Shown here one piece after another: positions 1 to 8,072 of a DNA stretch of 64,000 nt. Position numbers and translations under genes: made by a program. Every line of letters starts with the position of its first letter. Within the stretch, counting starts at the first letter, position 1. The DNA is from Caballeronia hypogeia (GTDB lineage: Bacteria; Pseudomonadota; Gammaproteobacteria; Burkholderiales; Burkholderiaceae): positions 1 through 64,000 of the forward strand of contig NZ_FCOA02000008.1 of assembly GCF_001544875.2 (NCBI RefSeq). Direction: 5' to 3'. The notes under the pieces are model-generated. The model had not been told where the DNA came from, did no database searches, and saw nothing but the letters and a program-made list of their open reading frames with translations.

Positions 1-141
1 GCTATTGCTGATCCCGAAGAACCAGCCGCACTTGCATCAAGCGCCCACACTTATCGGCTGTTAGTTTTTAAAGAGCACATCGCAAAACAGAGTCATCACA
101 TCAACTTCCGCCTTGCGTCGCTGCGTTGTCAGCAGCAGAGA
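1..141 (-). other. 5' leader of a ribosomal RNA operon; 16S gene lies beyond the left edge
   Basis: Read on the minus strand, this is the transcribed leader of an rrn operon. After the promoter at 148-176 comes a boxA antitermination element (65-77) followed by a boxC-like stretch at 37-50, in the same order as in E. coli rrn leaders. The 16S gene itself is not in the window and would lie to the left. That 16S follows is inferred from the leader architecture. No protein gene is supported here. Confidence 0.8.
65..77 (-). promoter_or_regulatory. boxA antitermination element of rrn leader
   Basis: The minus strand reads TGCTCTTTAAAAA, one base different from the E. coli rrn boxA (TGCTCTTTAACAA). 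BoxA in the nascent RNA is bound by NusB-NusE (S10) and assembles the rRNA antitermination complex. It lies about 65 nt downstream of the predicted start site, as expected for an rrn leader. Confidence 0.85.
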
Positions 142-147
142 AACGAG

Positions 148-176
148 ATTATGAAGAACGTTTCGGCTTTCGTCAA
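148..176 (-). promoter_or_regulatory. sigma-70 promoter of rRNA operon
   Basis: On the minus strand the -35 box TTGACG (171-176) and -10 box CATAAT (148-153) are separated by exactly 17 bp. An AT-rich stretch just upstream (about 177-190, with GAAATTC) could act as an UP element. It drives the rRNA leader to the left and is divergent from the DUF2863 gene at 466. Confidence 0.85.
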
Positions 177-465
177 CAAGAATTTCGAACTTCCTTTCTC
201 GCCGATCGCGCTCGGAGTCATCTACCGCCGCTCCCAGCACTCCACCGATACCGCCTTTCCCGCTTCCTTCGCGCTTCGTCGAATCGCGAAGGAACGAAAT
301 TCTAGTGATTGAGATGGGGAAGCGCAAGGCGTTGCGCAAAAAATCCGATGCGCTCGACTCGCCCATTCGCATGGCAAATCGGCGCGCCGCAACGCCATAC
401 GGTTAAACCTCGGTCCGAGCGACTACAATTAAAGGTTCACCGCACCAATTCACTCAAGTATCGAT

Positions 466-1680
466 ATGCGCTCGCGAATCGCAAAACGTATCCCCCCGGA
501 CGCAGAGAAGCTCGTCAGCCTCTCCCTGGCGCTTTTCGCGTCCGGAAGCCGCGTCGAGGATCGCTTCTGGGAAGCCCGCCTCGACACGCTCATCGCCAAG
601 CTCGTGCGTAACGGCAATCAGACGACGCTCGACGCCGCGCTCGACCATCTGCAACAGAACCATCCGGACGCCTACGGCGCGCTCGCCGACATGGCCGAGA
701 CGCACAGCGAGTCGTTCAGGATCGATATCGAGGGCGCGCCGCATGAAGCACTGCTGATCGCCGCACCGGTGCTTGCCTGGACGCGCTACGCGATTCCGTC
801 CGGCACACTCAAGAGCGACGCCGTCGACGCCCTGCGCACCCAGATGCAGGCACATGTACTGGCCGCAGACGCACGCGTGGCCGTCGCGCCGTATCTCTAT
901 AGCATCGACCAGTTGCCGCGACACCACGTCGACACCGCGCGTCTCGCGCAACAACTGCTCCAGACCGCCTTGGGCGGCGCCACCGCACGCCTGAACCTGT
1001 CCGATCTCCCGGAAACGTCGCCGATCCTGGCCGACCCGCGCTTCCTGCTGGCTCTCGTTGTCGTACCGGCCGGCGAAGCGTTTTTCCGCTGGCAGGAGGA
1101 CGAGAACGGCAGTCGAGTCGAACGGGGTCAGTGTCTGGAGCAGTGGGTGGCCCAGGGCGGACCGAGCTTCGCATCCATCCTGCCGGGCTGCGAATTCGAA
1201 TGCCTGCTTCCCGACGCCTACTATTCGGCGTGCCGCGACGCAGACGAGCAGGTTCGTCCGCATACAGTGCGTACCGCGGTTCGCTATCTCTTCGATACAC
1301 TCGGCACCGCGCCGCAGGACCTGCGCGCGGTCATCGCGGGTTTCGGCGAGCGGCGTGTCGATGAATACCGCATCGGCTTCACGCGCCGCGGCAGCAACGA
1401 TGTGATCTACGGCGTCGTCTGGCCGCTCTACGGACGCGAAAACGGGGAACTCGGCATGGACGAAGATTCCGCCGACCTCGATGGCGCCGACGGTCCGGTC
1501 GAAGAGATCGTCGAATTGCTCAAAAAGGCGGGCATCACGGACGTGCGCCGCCATGCCGGACGCTTCGAGCCGGAATTCTGCGACGACTGCGGCGTGCCGC
1601 TCTACGCCGATCCGCTCGGTGAGATCGTGCACGCGGAAATGCCTGAAGACGCGGAGCCTGCGCAGCCTCATTTCCATTGA
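466..1680 (+). CDS. DUF2863 family protein
   Basis: A 404-residue soluble protein with no signal peptide or membrane segment. I recognise it as the DUF2863 family, which is found mainly in Burkholderiales and has no established function. The C-terminal end carries a CDDC pair (about residues 372-375), resembling half of a zinc-binding site, followed by an acidic, His-ending tail. It is transcribed away from the rrn promoter and ends at a clear terminator, so it is probably monocistronic. The ATG at 466 has no convincing Shine-Dalgarno sequence. A TACAAT hexamer at 424-429 could be its -10 box. Confidence 0.85.
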   Translation: MRSRIAKRIPPDAEKLVSLSLALFASGSRVEDRFWEARLDTLIAKLVRNGNQTTLDAALDHLQQNHPDAYGALADMAETHSESFRIDIEGAPHEALLIAAPVLAWTRYAIPSGTLKSDAVDALRTQMQAHVLAADARVAVAPYLYSIDQLPRHHVDTARLAQQLLQTALGGATARLNLSDLPETSPILADPRFLLALVVVPAGEAFFRWQEDENGSRVERGQCLEQWVAQGGPSFASILPGCEFECLLPDAYYSACRDADEQVRPHTVRTAVRYLFDTLGTAPQDLRAVIAGFGERRVDEYRIGFTRRGSNDVIYGVVWPLYGRENGELGMDEDSADLDGADGPVEEIVELLKKAGITDVRRHAGRFEPEFCDDCGVPLYADPLGEIVHAEMPEDAEPAQPHFH

Positions 1681-1713
1681 TTTCGGGCTTGTAAGCGCGC
1701 CCCACTCAGTGTT

Positions 1714-1739
1714 AACCCCGCCCTCGCGCGGGGTTTTTT
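1714..1739 (+). terminator. Rho-independent terminator after DUF2863 gene
   Basis: An 8-bp stem (1714-1721 with 1728-1735, AACCCCGC/GCGGGGTT) is followed by a T run at 1734-1739. It lies 33 bp past the stop codon. Confidence 0.85.
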
Positions 1740-1873
1740 GTGTATTTATGCCTATGCCGTTCGGATAGGGGGCGCAATTACCTCAAGTTTGTCAATATTG
1801 CCGTGACGCCGACACATCAGCCGGCGCGCAGTCCCGGAATGAGAGCACCGGGCGTATCGACCAGAGGTAAGGC

Positions 1874-2686
1874 ATGAAAATCAATATCATCGGTTCCGAC
1901 GCAGAGCGCCGCGCGGGCCTCAAAACATTGCTTCGCCGTATCGCGCGTCAAGCGCAGTTCCACGAGGCGAAAGACTGGAGACAAGCTCATTCCGCCCTGA
2001 AACGATCACAGCCCGACATGATCGTGATCGACTGGGAACCGGGGCTGCGCGGTGGCGATCTGCAGACCCTGCTCGACGAAGCGCCTCGCGTGCCGGCTGC
2101 CATCATGGTTGACCGTTGCGGCGCCGCCCTCGTCTACTCGCTGATGAGCGCGGGCGCGATGGGCGTAATTCCACGGGCGCTTGATCCGTTATTGATTCTT
2201 CGCGCGCTCGAAATGGTGATGGCCGGCGGACATTACATTCCCGCTGATGTGGTCGACCCGGAATTGACGCGTGAACTCGCGGCACGCCGCGCCCAGGAGA
2301 GCGCGAAACCGTCGATCAGGCTTCGTCACCATCCCACGCTGTCACCCAGGCAGCAGCAGATCATGCGCTGCGTGCACATGGGGAGCACCAACAAGATGAT
2401 CGCCAAGACACTCGGCATCAGCGAAGGCACGGTGAAGATCCACCTTGCAAGTATCTTCCAGCAATTGGGCGCGACCAATCGCGCTGCCGCGGTCGCGATC
2501 TACAACGGCGTGCAAACCGCGCATCTCGAGATTCTGCGCAGCAGTACCTCGAAGCGAGTTCGCGTCGTACCGGGCGAGTCGTGTATCGTCCCGCTGCGCC
2601 GGCGGCAGATGCGTTACCCGTCACTCCTCGAAGATGATGCGGAGGCGCTGCCGATGGCCGCGGAGCCGGACTCGTCGTCGTTCTAG
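1874..2686 (+). CDS. LuxR/NarL-type response regulator with degenerate receiver
   Basis: A 270-residue two-domain transcription factor. Residues 1-120 are receiver-like and carry the likely phospho-acceptor D53 (VIDWEP). Residues 155-212 form a LuxR/NarL helix-turn-helix (LSPRQQQIM...GTVKIHLASIF). The receiver is atypical: only one acidic residue (D9) is in the N-terminal acidic pocket, the conserved Thr/Ser position reads V-D (79-80), and the invariant Lys is replaced by Arg (R101). A basic, then acidic C-terminal tail of about 55 residues follows the HTH. The start has a good ribosome site (AGAGGTAAG). No histidine kinase is nearby, so it is an orphan and may not depend on phosphorylation. 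Confidence 0.82.
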   Translation: MKINIIGSDAERRAGLKTLLRRIARQAQFHEAKDWRQAHSALKRSQPDMIVIDWEPGLRGGDLQTLLDEAPRVPAAIMVDRCGAALVYSLMSAGAMGVIPRALDPLLILRALEMVMAGGHYIPADVVDPELTRELAARRAQESAKPSIRLRHHPTLSPRQQQIMRCVHMGSTNKMIAKTLGISEGTVKIHLASIFQQLGATNRAAAVAIYNGVQTAHLEILRSSTSKRVRVVPGESCIVPLRRRQMRYPSLLEDDAEALPMAAEPDSSSF

Positions 2687-2745
2687 CAACAAACCCGTCG
2701 AACGGGTCCGTCCTTTGCGCACACGTTTCACGCGCAACGAGTAAT

Positions 2746-3429
2746 ATGCAAGGCATGGGGTTCTTCTACACACCGCTACCGCTTTGGCTTACTGTCGGCA
2801 GCTGGATCGTCGCCGCGGGAGTGCTCGCGCTCGCGCTACTGCAACGTCCCTTCGCTCGCCTGCAGGACGCCACACTGCAGCACGTATGGCTCGGCATCGT
2901 CGTCGCGGTCACGGTGCTGTGGGCATGCAACGCATGGTTCGACGACGGGCCCGTCATCCATCTGCTGGGCGCGACGCTGATGGTCACGCTTTTCGACTGG
3001 CGGCTCGCGCTCATCGGCACAGCAGCCACAACAGGACTCGCGGCCGTCGTGCTCGACGCATCGTGGCTCACGGTGGCAACCACCTATCTCCTGTTCGGCG
3101 CGCTGCCGGTCGCGGTCTCGACGCTGCTGCAACGCCTGAGCAACCTCTGTCTGCCGCGCAACCTTTTCACCTTCATCGCCGGGCATGGTTTTGTAACGTC
3201 GGCGGCCGCCGTGGCTGCGGCGTGCGGAGCCACCATCCTGCTCGAAATGGCGCTCACCGGCGGGCCGATCGTCGTGCCTGCGGCGTTCACACGAGGCTCG
3301 CTCCTTCTTTGCGCGGGCGAGGCCCTGTTCACGGGCCTGCTCACTATCCTGATCGCGGTCTACAAGCCCGCATGGATCACAACCTACGATGTGCGCCGCT
3401 ATCGTCTCGATCGCGGTCCGCGCGTGTAG
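2746..3429 (+). CDS. CbiM-like / energy-coupling-factor permease family membrane protein
   Basis: A 227-residue integral membrane protein with about six hydrophobic segments spread over its length. The overall pattern matches the predicted membrane-protein family related to CbiM (cobalt ECF transporter S component). The usual CbiM N-terminal metal-binding Met-His segment is not evident, and no CbiN/Q/O partners are adjacent. Function is therefore unassigned and the family call is tentative. The start is the first ATG; a second ATG three codons later (2755) is equally plausible. It starts 59 bp after the response regulator stop and may be co-transcribed with it. Confidence 0.6.
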   Translation: MQGMGFFYTPLPLWLTVGSWIVAAGVLALALLQRPFARLQDATLQHVWLGIVVAVTVLWACNAWFDDGPVIHLLGATLMVTLFDWRLALIGTAATTGLAAVVLDASWLTVATTYLLFGALPVAVSTLLQRLSNLCLPRNLFTFIAGHGFVTSAAAVAAACGATILLEMALTGGPIVVPAAFTRGSLLLCAGEALFTGLLTILIAVYKPAWITTYDVRRYRLDRGPRV

Positions 3430-3451
3430 GTTTCTCCTGGCGCAACAGCCT

Positions 3452-3476
3452 GATACGCGGCTCGTCGCCGCGTATC
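3452..3476. repeat. 9-bp inverted repeat after the CbiM-like gene
   Basis: GATACGCGG (3452-3460) and its reverse complement CCGCGTATC (3468-3476) flank a 7-nt loop. There is no T run, so this may be an RNA-stabilising hairpin or an imperfect terminator in the gap before the gene at 3577. Confidence 0.55.
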
Positions 3477-3576
3477 GGAATGCGGGCGATGGTCGCGCAT
3501 GCAAAGTGCGATAAGATTGAACTCATTCCCTACACGGCGCATCTTACTTGCCCGTGTCTTCTTAGCGCCCAAATTG

Positions 3577-4164
3577 ATGGAAAGTAACTACGCACCGCGC
3601 CGGCTCCTGCGGCTCGTCGGCCGGTTGGCGGTATGCGCGTCGTTGGCATGCGCGGTGTCCGCTTTTGCCGATTCGCTCGACGAGCGCAATGAACTGATTC
3701 ACCACTTCGTCACCGACCTCAACGCCAATCCGCTCGTCGCGGATTGCGCCGCGCATGGCAACTTTATCGCCAGCACGTCCACGGCTTTCGACCACGTGGA
3801 ATTCCCGCCGAACTCATTCGATGCTTCTCATTCCACCATCGAACCGTGGAACGATTCCTTCGACGAGAAAAAGCAGCGCATCAAGGTGGACAATGTCGTG
3901 ACCGTCGAAGGTCAGGGCATGCCGAAGGACGACGAACGCGACCCGACTCCGCTCAAGTTCCGCTGCGGCTATGTCGGCAGCCAGATGCTCGCATTCGGCT
4001 GGAACGACCCGGTGCCGCCGTTGCGCGCGCGCGCCGAGCCGCACTCGACACGCAGCAAGGGCAAGCACGGCGCCAAAACCAAATCCTCATCGGGCAAGTC
4101 GAAGTCGTCCGCCAAATCGGGCAGCACCTCGAAGTCCACGAAGAAGTCGACCAAGAAGCACTGA
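3577..4164 (+). CDS. Secreted protein with Lys/Ser-rich tail (BspC-like)
   Basis: A 195-residue protein starting at the ATG at 3577. I chose this start because it gives a proper signal peptide (basic N-terminus, hydrophobic core, cleavage likely after SAFA near residue 32); the upstream in-frame ATG at 3499 adds an implausible extension. The mature domain has conserved-looking Cys residues (near DCAAHG and RCGYVG) that could form a disulfide. The last 45 residues are almost entirely Lys, Ser, Thr and Gly, a highly basic tail that could bind nucleic acid or cell-surface polyanions. I believe this is what Burkholderia annotations call a BspC-domain protein, but cannot confirm it. Role unknown. 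Confidence 0.65.
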   Translation: MESNYAPRRLLRLVGRLAVCASLACAVSAFADSLDERNELIHHFVTDLNANPLVADCAAHGNFIASTSTAFDHVEFPPNSFDASHSTIEPWNDSFDEKKQRIKVDNVVTVEGQGMPKDDERDPTPLKFRCGYVGSQMLAFGWNDPVPPLRARAEPHSTRSKGKHGAKTKSSSGKSKSSAKSGSTSKSTKKSTKKH

Positions 4165-4196
4165 GCGGCAGCCATCGCGCGTCGAAGACACGGTGC

Positions 4197-4235
4197 AAAA
4201 AAGGGCGTGGCCGCACGAAGCGGCCACGCCCTTTT
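4197..4235. terminator. Bidirectional terminator between convergent genes
   Basis: A perfect 12-bp stem (4203-4214 with 4220-4231, GGGCGTGGCCGC) with a 5-nt loop is flanked by A's on the left and T's on the right. It can stop both the plus-strand gene ending at 4164 and the minus-strand gene ending at 4273. Confidence 0.9.
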
Positions 4236-4272
4236 CGCTTTTGCGGCGCTTCAATGCCGCGAACGCACGTCG

Positions 4273-5436
4273 TCAGTCAGCGGCCGACTGCAAATGCCAC
4301 AGGATCGCCTGCAGCATCGACGCGCCGAGCGCCGCGCTGCGTGCTCCGCTCCAGCCCACGCTCTCATCCGGCAGATTCGCGTTGTCCTTGAACGGCATCT
4401 CCAGCGTGAGCGACAGACACTTGTACTCGTTGCCGATGTACTTCGACGCGAGCTTCAGTGCATCCGTCTGATACTTGCTCGACTCGTAGCCGTAGACGTC
4501 CTGAAAATCAGGGCTGGCCTGTTTGAAGAAATCGACGAAGGCCTTTTGCTCCTTCGCCTGCCGCTCGGTGAAGCCGGGCAGCATCTCCGATCCCGCGACG
4601 AACACATAGGGAATCGCCTCGTCGCCGTGAATGTCGAAGAACAGATCGCAGCCGGTTTCCGCGATCGCCTCGCGCACGCACAACACTTCCGGGCTGCGCT
4701 CCGCGCTCGGCTCCATCCATTCGCGATTCAGGTTCGCGCCCGCCGCATTGGTGCGCAGGTTGCCGAGCGCGCTGCCGTCCGGATTCATGTTCGGCACGAT
4801 ATGGAAGATGGCTCGCTCGAACAGCGAGCGCGCGACCGGATCGCCCGCCCAGTCACCGAAACCCGCGAGACGCTTGACCAGTCCCTCCACGAACCATTCG
4901 GCCATCGTCTCGCCCGGATGCTGACGCGCGATGATCCACACTTTCTTCTTAGGCTCGGCGTCGCCGAAGTCCGGAATGCCGAGCGAGAGCACCGACATCG
5001 GCCGGCCCTGCACCGTGCTGCCGAGTTCGGTCAGCGTCGCGAGCGGCATCTGCTGGACCGCGCCGAGAAACTCCGAGTGGCGCTCTTCGCTGTACGGCTC
5101 GAAGTATGCGTAATAGATGCGGTCGAAGTCGGGCGTGTGGTCGATCTTCAGCACCTGTCCGTCGTATTCGGTCGATACGCGGAACCAGTTCACGCGGTCG
5201 TAGCTCGCGACCGCTTCATAATCGCGCCAGCCTTCCGGAAACGCGCACTGCGCCGCGTTTTCGAAGGTCATCACGAGACGCTCGCCGCGGGCGCCCGACA
5301 CGCGGAAGTAGAACCATTGCGCGAAGTCCGCATGCGAGTCGGGACGAATGCGCAGGCGAATGTCCGTGGGTTCGTCGGCGTTGAGGACTTCGATCGCGCC
5401 CGCATCGAAGTTACTTGAAATGGAGATGAAGCTCAT
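4273..5436 (-). CDS. M14-family cytosolic-type zinc carboxypeptidase
   Basis: A 387-residue protein without a signal peptide. Residues 1-130 form a beta-rich N-terminal domain typical of the cytosolic carboxypeptidase (CCP/AGTPBP) branch of M14. Residues 135-385 are the metallopeptidase domain: zinc ligands H173 and E176 (HPGE) and H270 (DIHGDE), substrate-binding motifs NPDG (near 219) and NLNREW (near 236), and catalytic glutamate E345 (LTLEMPF). All catalytic residues are present. Eukaryotic relatives trim polyglutamate from tubulin, while the bacterial substrate is not established. It is followed by yaaA, which is transcribed in the same direction 39 bp upstream, so the two may form an operon. 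Confidence 0.88.
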   Translation of the reverse strand: MSFISISSNFDAGAIEVLNADEPTDIRLRIRPDSHADFAQWFYFRVSGARGERLVMTFENAAQCAFPEGWRDYEAVASYDRVNWFRVSTEYDGQVLKIDHTPDFDRIYYAYFEPYSEERHSEFLGAVQQMPLATLTELGSTVQGRPMSVLSLGIPDFGDAEPKKKVWIIARQHPGETMAEWFVEGLVKRLAGFGDWAGDPVARSLFERAIFHIVPNMNPDGSALGNLRTNAAGANLNREWMEPSAERSPEVLCVREAIAETGCDLFFDIHGDEAIPYVFVAGSEMLPGFTERQAKEQKAFVDFFKQASPDFQDVYGYESSKYQTDALKLASKYIGNEYKCLSLTLEMPFKDNANLPDESVGWSGARSAALGASMLQAILWHLQSAAD

Positions 5437-5475
5437 CGTCGTGTCCTTGCTTGCTGTCGTGTCGGCAATCGCGCC

Positions 5476-6255
5476 TTAGTCCGCAATGCGGCGGCGAAAT
5501 ACGTAGGTCGAATCGTTCGATGCCTTCGCATCGAATTTGTAGCCTTCGGTGTCGAAGCCCTTGAGCGCTTCCGGCTCGTCGATGCGGTTCTCGACCGCAT
5601 AACGCGCCATCATGCCGCGCGCGCGCTTCGCGTGAAAGCTGATGATCTTGTAGCGTCCGCCCTTCCAGTCCTCGAATACCGGCGAGATGACCGGCGCCGC
5701 GAGCAGCTTCGGCTTGACCGACTTGAAGTACTCCTCCGAGGCGCAATTCACCAGCACGCGCGCGCCGCGCTGCTTCTTCAGTTGCTCGTTGAGCGCCGCC
5801 GTGATGCGCTCGCCCCAGAACGCGTACAGGTCCTTGCCGCGCGCATTCGCGAAGCGCGTGCCCATTTCGAGCCGATACGGCTGCAGCAGGTCGAGCGGAC
5901 GCAAAAGCCCGTAAAGACCCGACAGTACGCGCACATGGCTCTGCGCGAAATCAAGGTCGGCGGCCGAAAGTGTTTTTGCCGCGAAGCCTTCGTAGACGTC
6001 GCCGTTGAACGCGAGCACCGCCTGCTTGGAATTGTGCTCGTCGAAAGTCGTCGACCAGTCCGCGTAGCGCTGGAAATTCAGCACCGCGAGCTGGTCGGAA
6101 ATGCCCATCATGCCGCCGATCTGCTGTGGCGAAAGTCCGCGCAGACCATCGATGAGTTCAGCGGCGTCATCGACGAATTGCGGCAGCGTGTGCTTCCTGA
6201 TGTGAGCGGGCGTCTCGTAGTCGAGCGATTTGGCGGGCGAGAGAACGATTATCAT
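5476..6255 (-). CDS. yaaA: Peroxide stress protein YaaA
   Basis: A 259-residue cytosolic protein of the YaaA/DUF328 family. It begins with the family signature [13 protein letters not shown], and the length matches E. coli YaaA (258). YaaA is a DNA-binding protein that lowers free intracellular iron under hydrogen peroxide stress, limiting Fenton damage. It lies upstream of the M14 carboxypeptidase with a 39-bp gap. It is divergent from the PIN-domain gene at 6312, with only about 56 bp between the starts, so both promoters must lie very close together. Confidence 0.93.
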   Translation of the reverse strand: MIIVLSPAKSLDYETPAHIRKHTLPQFVDDAAELIDGLRGLSPQQIGGMMGISDQLAVLNFQRYADWSTTFDEHNSKQAVLAFNGDVYEGFAAKTLSAADLDFAQSHVRVLSGLYGLLRPLDLLQPYRLEMGTRFANARGKDLYAFWGERITAALNEQLKKQRGARVLVNCASEEYFKSVKPKLLAAPVISPVFEDWKGGRYKIISFHAKRARGMMARYAVENRIDEPEALKGFDTEGYKFDAKASNDSTYVFRRRIAD

Positions 6256-6311
6256 GTAGGCTCGCCGGCACGCCGCCGGCGATCATTGGCATAAACCCCT
6301 GATTGTATCGA

Positions 6312-6803
6312 ATGGACAATTCCGCCGCGCTGCCGCCGTCGCCCGTGCGCGTCGTGCTCGACTCCAATGTCTGGATCGACATCCTCGTGTTCGACGACCC
6401 CGCTACACGCCCGATTCATGCGGCCCTGCAGGCGCGCACGCTCGAAGCGCTGATCGATGCGCGCTGCCTCGCGGAGCTGACGCACGTGCTCGACTATCCG
6501 CAGTTCGCGCGTATGAACGTCGACAAGTCCGCCGCGCTCGAGAGCGTCGCGTGCCTCTCCACGCTCGTCGCCGCGACGCTGCCCGAAGACGCCCGCCCGC
6601 TGCCCCAATGTAAAGACCGCGACGACCAGAAGTTCATCGAACTGGCGTACGCTTCCGGCGCCCGCTGGCTCGTATCGAAGGACCGCGCCGTGCTCAAGCT
6701 CGCGCGCCGCGTCGCGCGCGACTTCGGCTTTCGCATCGCGGAGCCGAAGCCATTCGTACTCGAATTCGAAGCCCACGCGGCCGCGCCCGCTGCCATCGGC
6801 TGA
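6312..6803 (+). CDS. PIN-domain protein (COG1569-like)
   Basis: A 163-residue PIN-fold nuclease-like protein. The expected acidic active-site residues are all present: Asp in VLDSNVW near residue 16, a Glu in the AELTHVL helix, Asp in KDRDDQKF and Asp in SKDRAVL. The start is the ATG at 6312; an in-frame TTG three codons earlier (6303) is possible. Such proteins are often annotated as toxins of toxin-antitoxin systems, but no small antitoxin ORF adjoins it: yaaA is upstream on the other strand and an aminotransferase is downstream. It is more likely a solitary housekeeping PIN protein, with RNase activity inferred from the fold only. Confidence 0.8.
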   Translation: MDNSAALPPSPVRVVLDSNVWIDILVFDDPATRPIHAALQARTLEALIDARCLAELTHVLDYPQFARMNVDKSAALESVACLSTLVAATLPEDARPLPQCKDRDDQKFIELAYASGARWLVSKDRAVLKLARRVARDFGFRIAEPKPFVLEFEAHAAAPAAIG

Positions 6804-6844
6804 TGCTGTCTTAAAATAGCCGCGTGCCACAGTCCACTGCCCAC

Positions 6845-8032
6845 ATGACCATGAACGCCACGCACGAATTGCCTCAGACTCCGCCCGAGCTCGCTTTCCC
6901 GTCGCGTCTGCCCAATGTGGGCACGACCATCTTCACCGTGATGAGCGCGCTCGCCGCGCAGAAAGGCGCGGTCAATCTCGGTCAGGGTTTCCCCGACTTC
7001 GATTGCGACCCACGCATCGTCGATGCCGTCGCGAACGCGATGCGCGAAGGCCACAATCAATATCCGCCGATGGCCGGCGCCGCGCCCTTGCGCCAGGCGA
7101 TCGCGCGCAAGATCGACGCGCTCTACGGCCGCGCGTACAACCCCGACACCGAGATCACCGTGACCGCGGGCGCCACGCAGGCGCTGCTCACGGCGATTCT
7201 GTGCTGCGTGCATCCGGGCGACGAAGTCATCGTGATCGAGCCGATGTACGACAGCTATGTGCCGTCGATCGAGCTCGCGGGCGGCAAGCCGGTATTCGTG
7301 TCTCTGGAGGCGCCCGACTATGCGCTGCCGTTCGACAAGATCGCCGCCGCGATCACGCCGAAGACGCGCCTCCTGATGATCAACACGCCGCACAATCCGA
7401 CCGGCCGCGTGTGGCACGCCGACGACATGCGCAAGCTGGAAGACATCGTGCGCGGCACCAACGTGCTGATCGTCTCCGACGAAGTCTACGAGCACATGGT
7501 CTACGACGGCGCCCCGCACGAAAGCGTCTCGCGCTATCCGGAGCTTGCGAAGCGCAGCTTCGTCGTGTCTAGCTTCGGCAAGACTTTTCACGTGACGGGC
7601 TGGAAGATCGGCTACGTCGCGGCGCCGGCCGCGCTGACAGAGGAATTCCGCAAGGTGCATCAGTTCAACGTGTTCACCGTGAACACGCCGATGCAGATCG
7701 GACTCGCGAAATATCTCGAGGACCCGAAGCCGTATCTGGAGCTGCCCGCGTTCTATCAGAAGAAGCGTGACTTCTTCCGCGCAGGTCTGGCGAAGACGCG
7801 CTTCTCGCTGCTGCCGTCGGAAGGCACGTACTTCCAGTGCGTCGATTACTCGAAGATCAGCGACATGCCCGAAGCCGAGTTCTCGCAATGGCTCACGAGC
7901 GAAATCGGCGTGGCGGCGATTCCAGTGTCGGCGTTCTATCACGAGAGTCACGAATCGGGCGTCGTGCGCTTTTGCTTCGCGAAGAAGGAAGAAACGCTGG
8001 CGCTCGCGCTGGAGCGGCTCGCGAAGCTCTGA
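6845..8032 (+). CDS. PLP-dependent aminotransferase, YbdL/methionine-aminotransferase type
   Basis: A fold-type I (class I/II) aminotransferase of 395 residues. Visible landmarks are the TAGATQAL phosphate-cup motif, NTPHNPTG, the SDEVYEH aspartate and the PLP-binding lysine in SSFGKTFHVTGWK around residue 240. The sequence most resembles YbdL/kynurenine aminotransferase-like enzymes, which transaminate methionine and aromatic amino acids with 2-oxo acids. The start is uncertain: GTG at 6824, ATG at 6845 and ATG at 6851 are in frame, and I favour 6845. A TAAAAT box at 6812-6817 suggests a promoter just upstream. The fatty-acid operon begins 40 bp downstream and may be co-transcribed. Confidence 0.87.
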   Translation: MTMNATHELPQTPPELAFPSRLPNVGTTIFTVMSALAAQKGAVNLGQGFPDFDCDPRIVDAVANAMREGHNQYPPMAGAAPLRQAIARKIDALYGRAYNPDTEITVTAGATQALLTAILCCVHPGDEVIVIEPMYDSYVPSIELAGGKPVFVSLEAPDYALPFDKIAAAITPKTRLLMINTPHNPTGRVWHADDMRKLEDIVRGTNVLIVSDEVYEHMVYDGAPHESVSRYPELAKRSFVVSSFGKTFHVTGWKIGYVAAPAALTEEFRKVHQFNVFTVNTPMQIGLAKYLEDPKPYLELPAFYQKKRDFFRAGLAKTRFSLLPSEGTYFQCVDYSKISDMPEAEFSQWLTSEIGVAAIPVSAFYHESHESGVVRFCFAKKEETLALALERLAKL

Positions 8033-8072
8033 CCCTTCGGCGTGCGCGCCACAACCAGGAGTCGACCGGAAC

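Noticed and set aside
403..429. Promoter of the DUF2863 gene (TTAAAC ... TACAAT)
   Set aside because: The -10 is good, but the only -35 candidate is poor with a 15-bp spacer, so it is mentioned but not called as a promoter.
61..611. Small ORFs over the first 600 bp on both strands
   Set aside because: They lie across the rRNA promoter, boxA leader and the start of the DUF2863 gene; composition and position explain them as chance frames.
6312..6803. Toxin-antitoxin module
   Set aside because: No antitoxin-like gene adjoins the PIN gene on either side.
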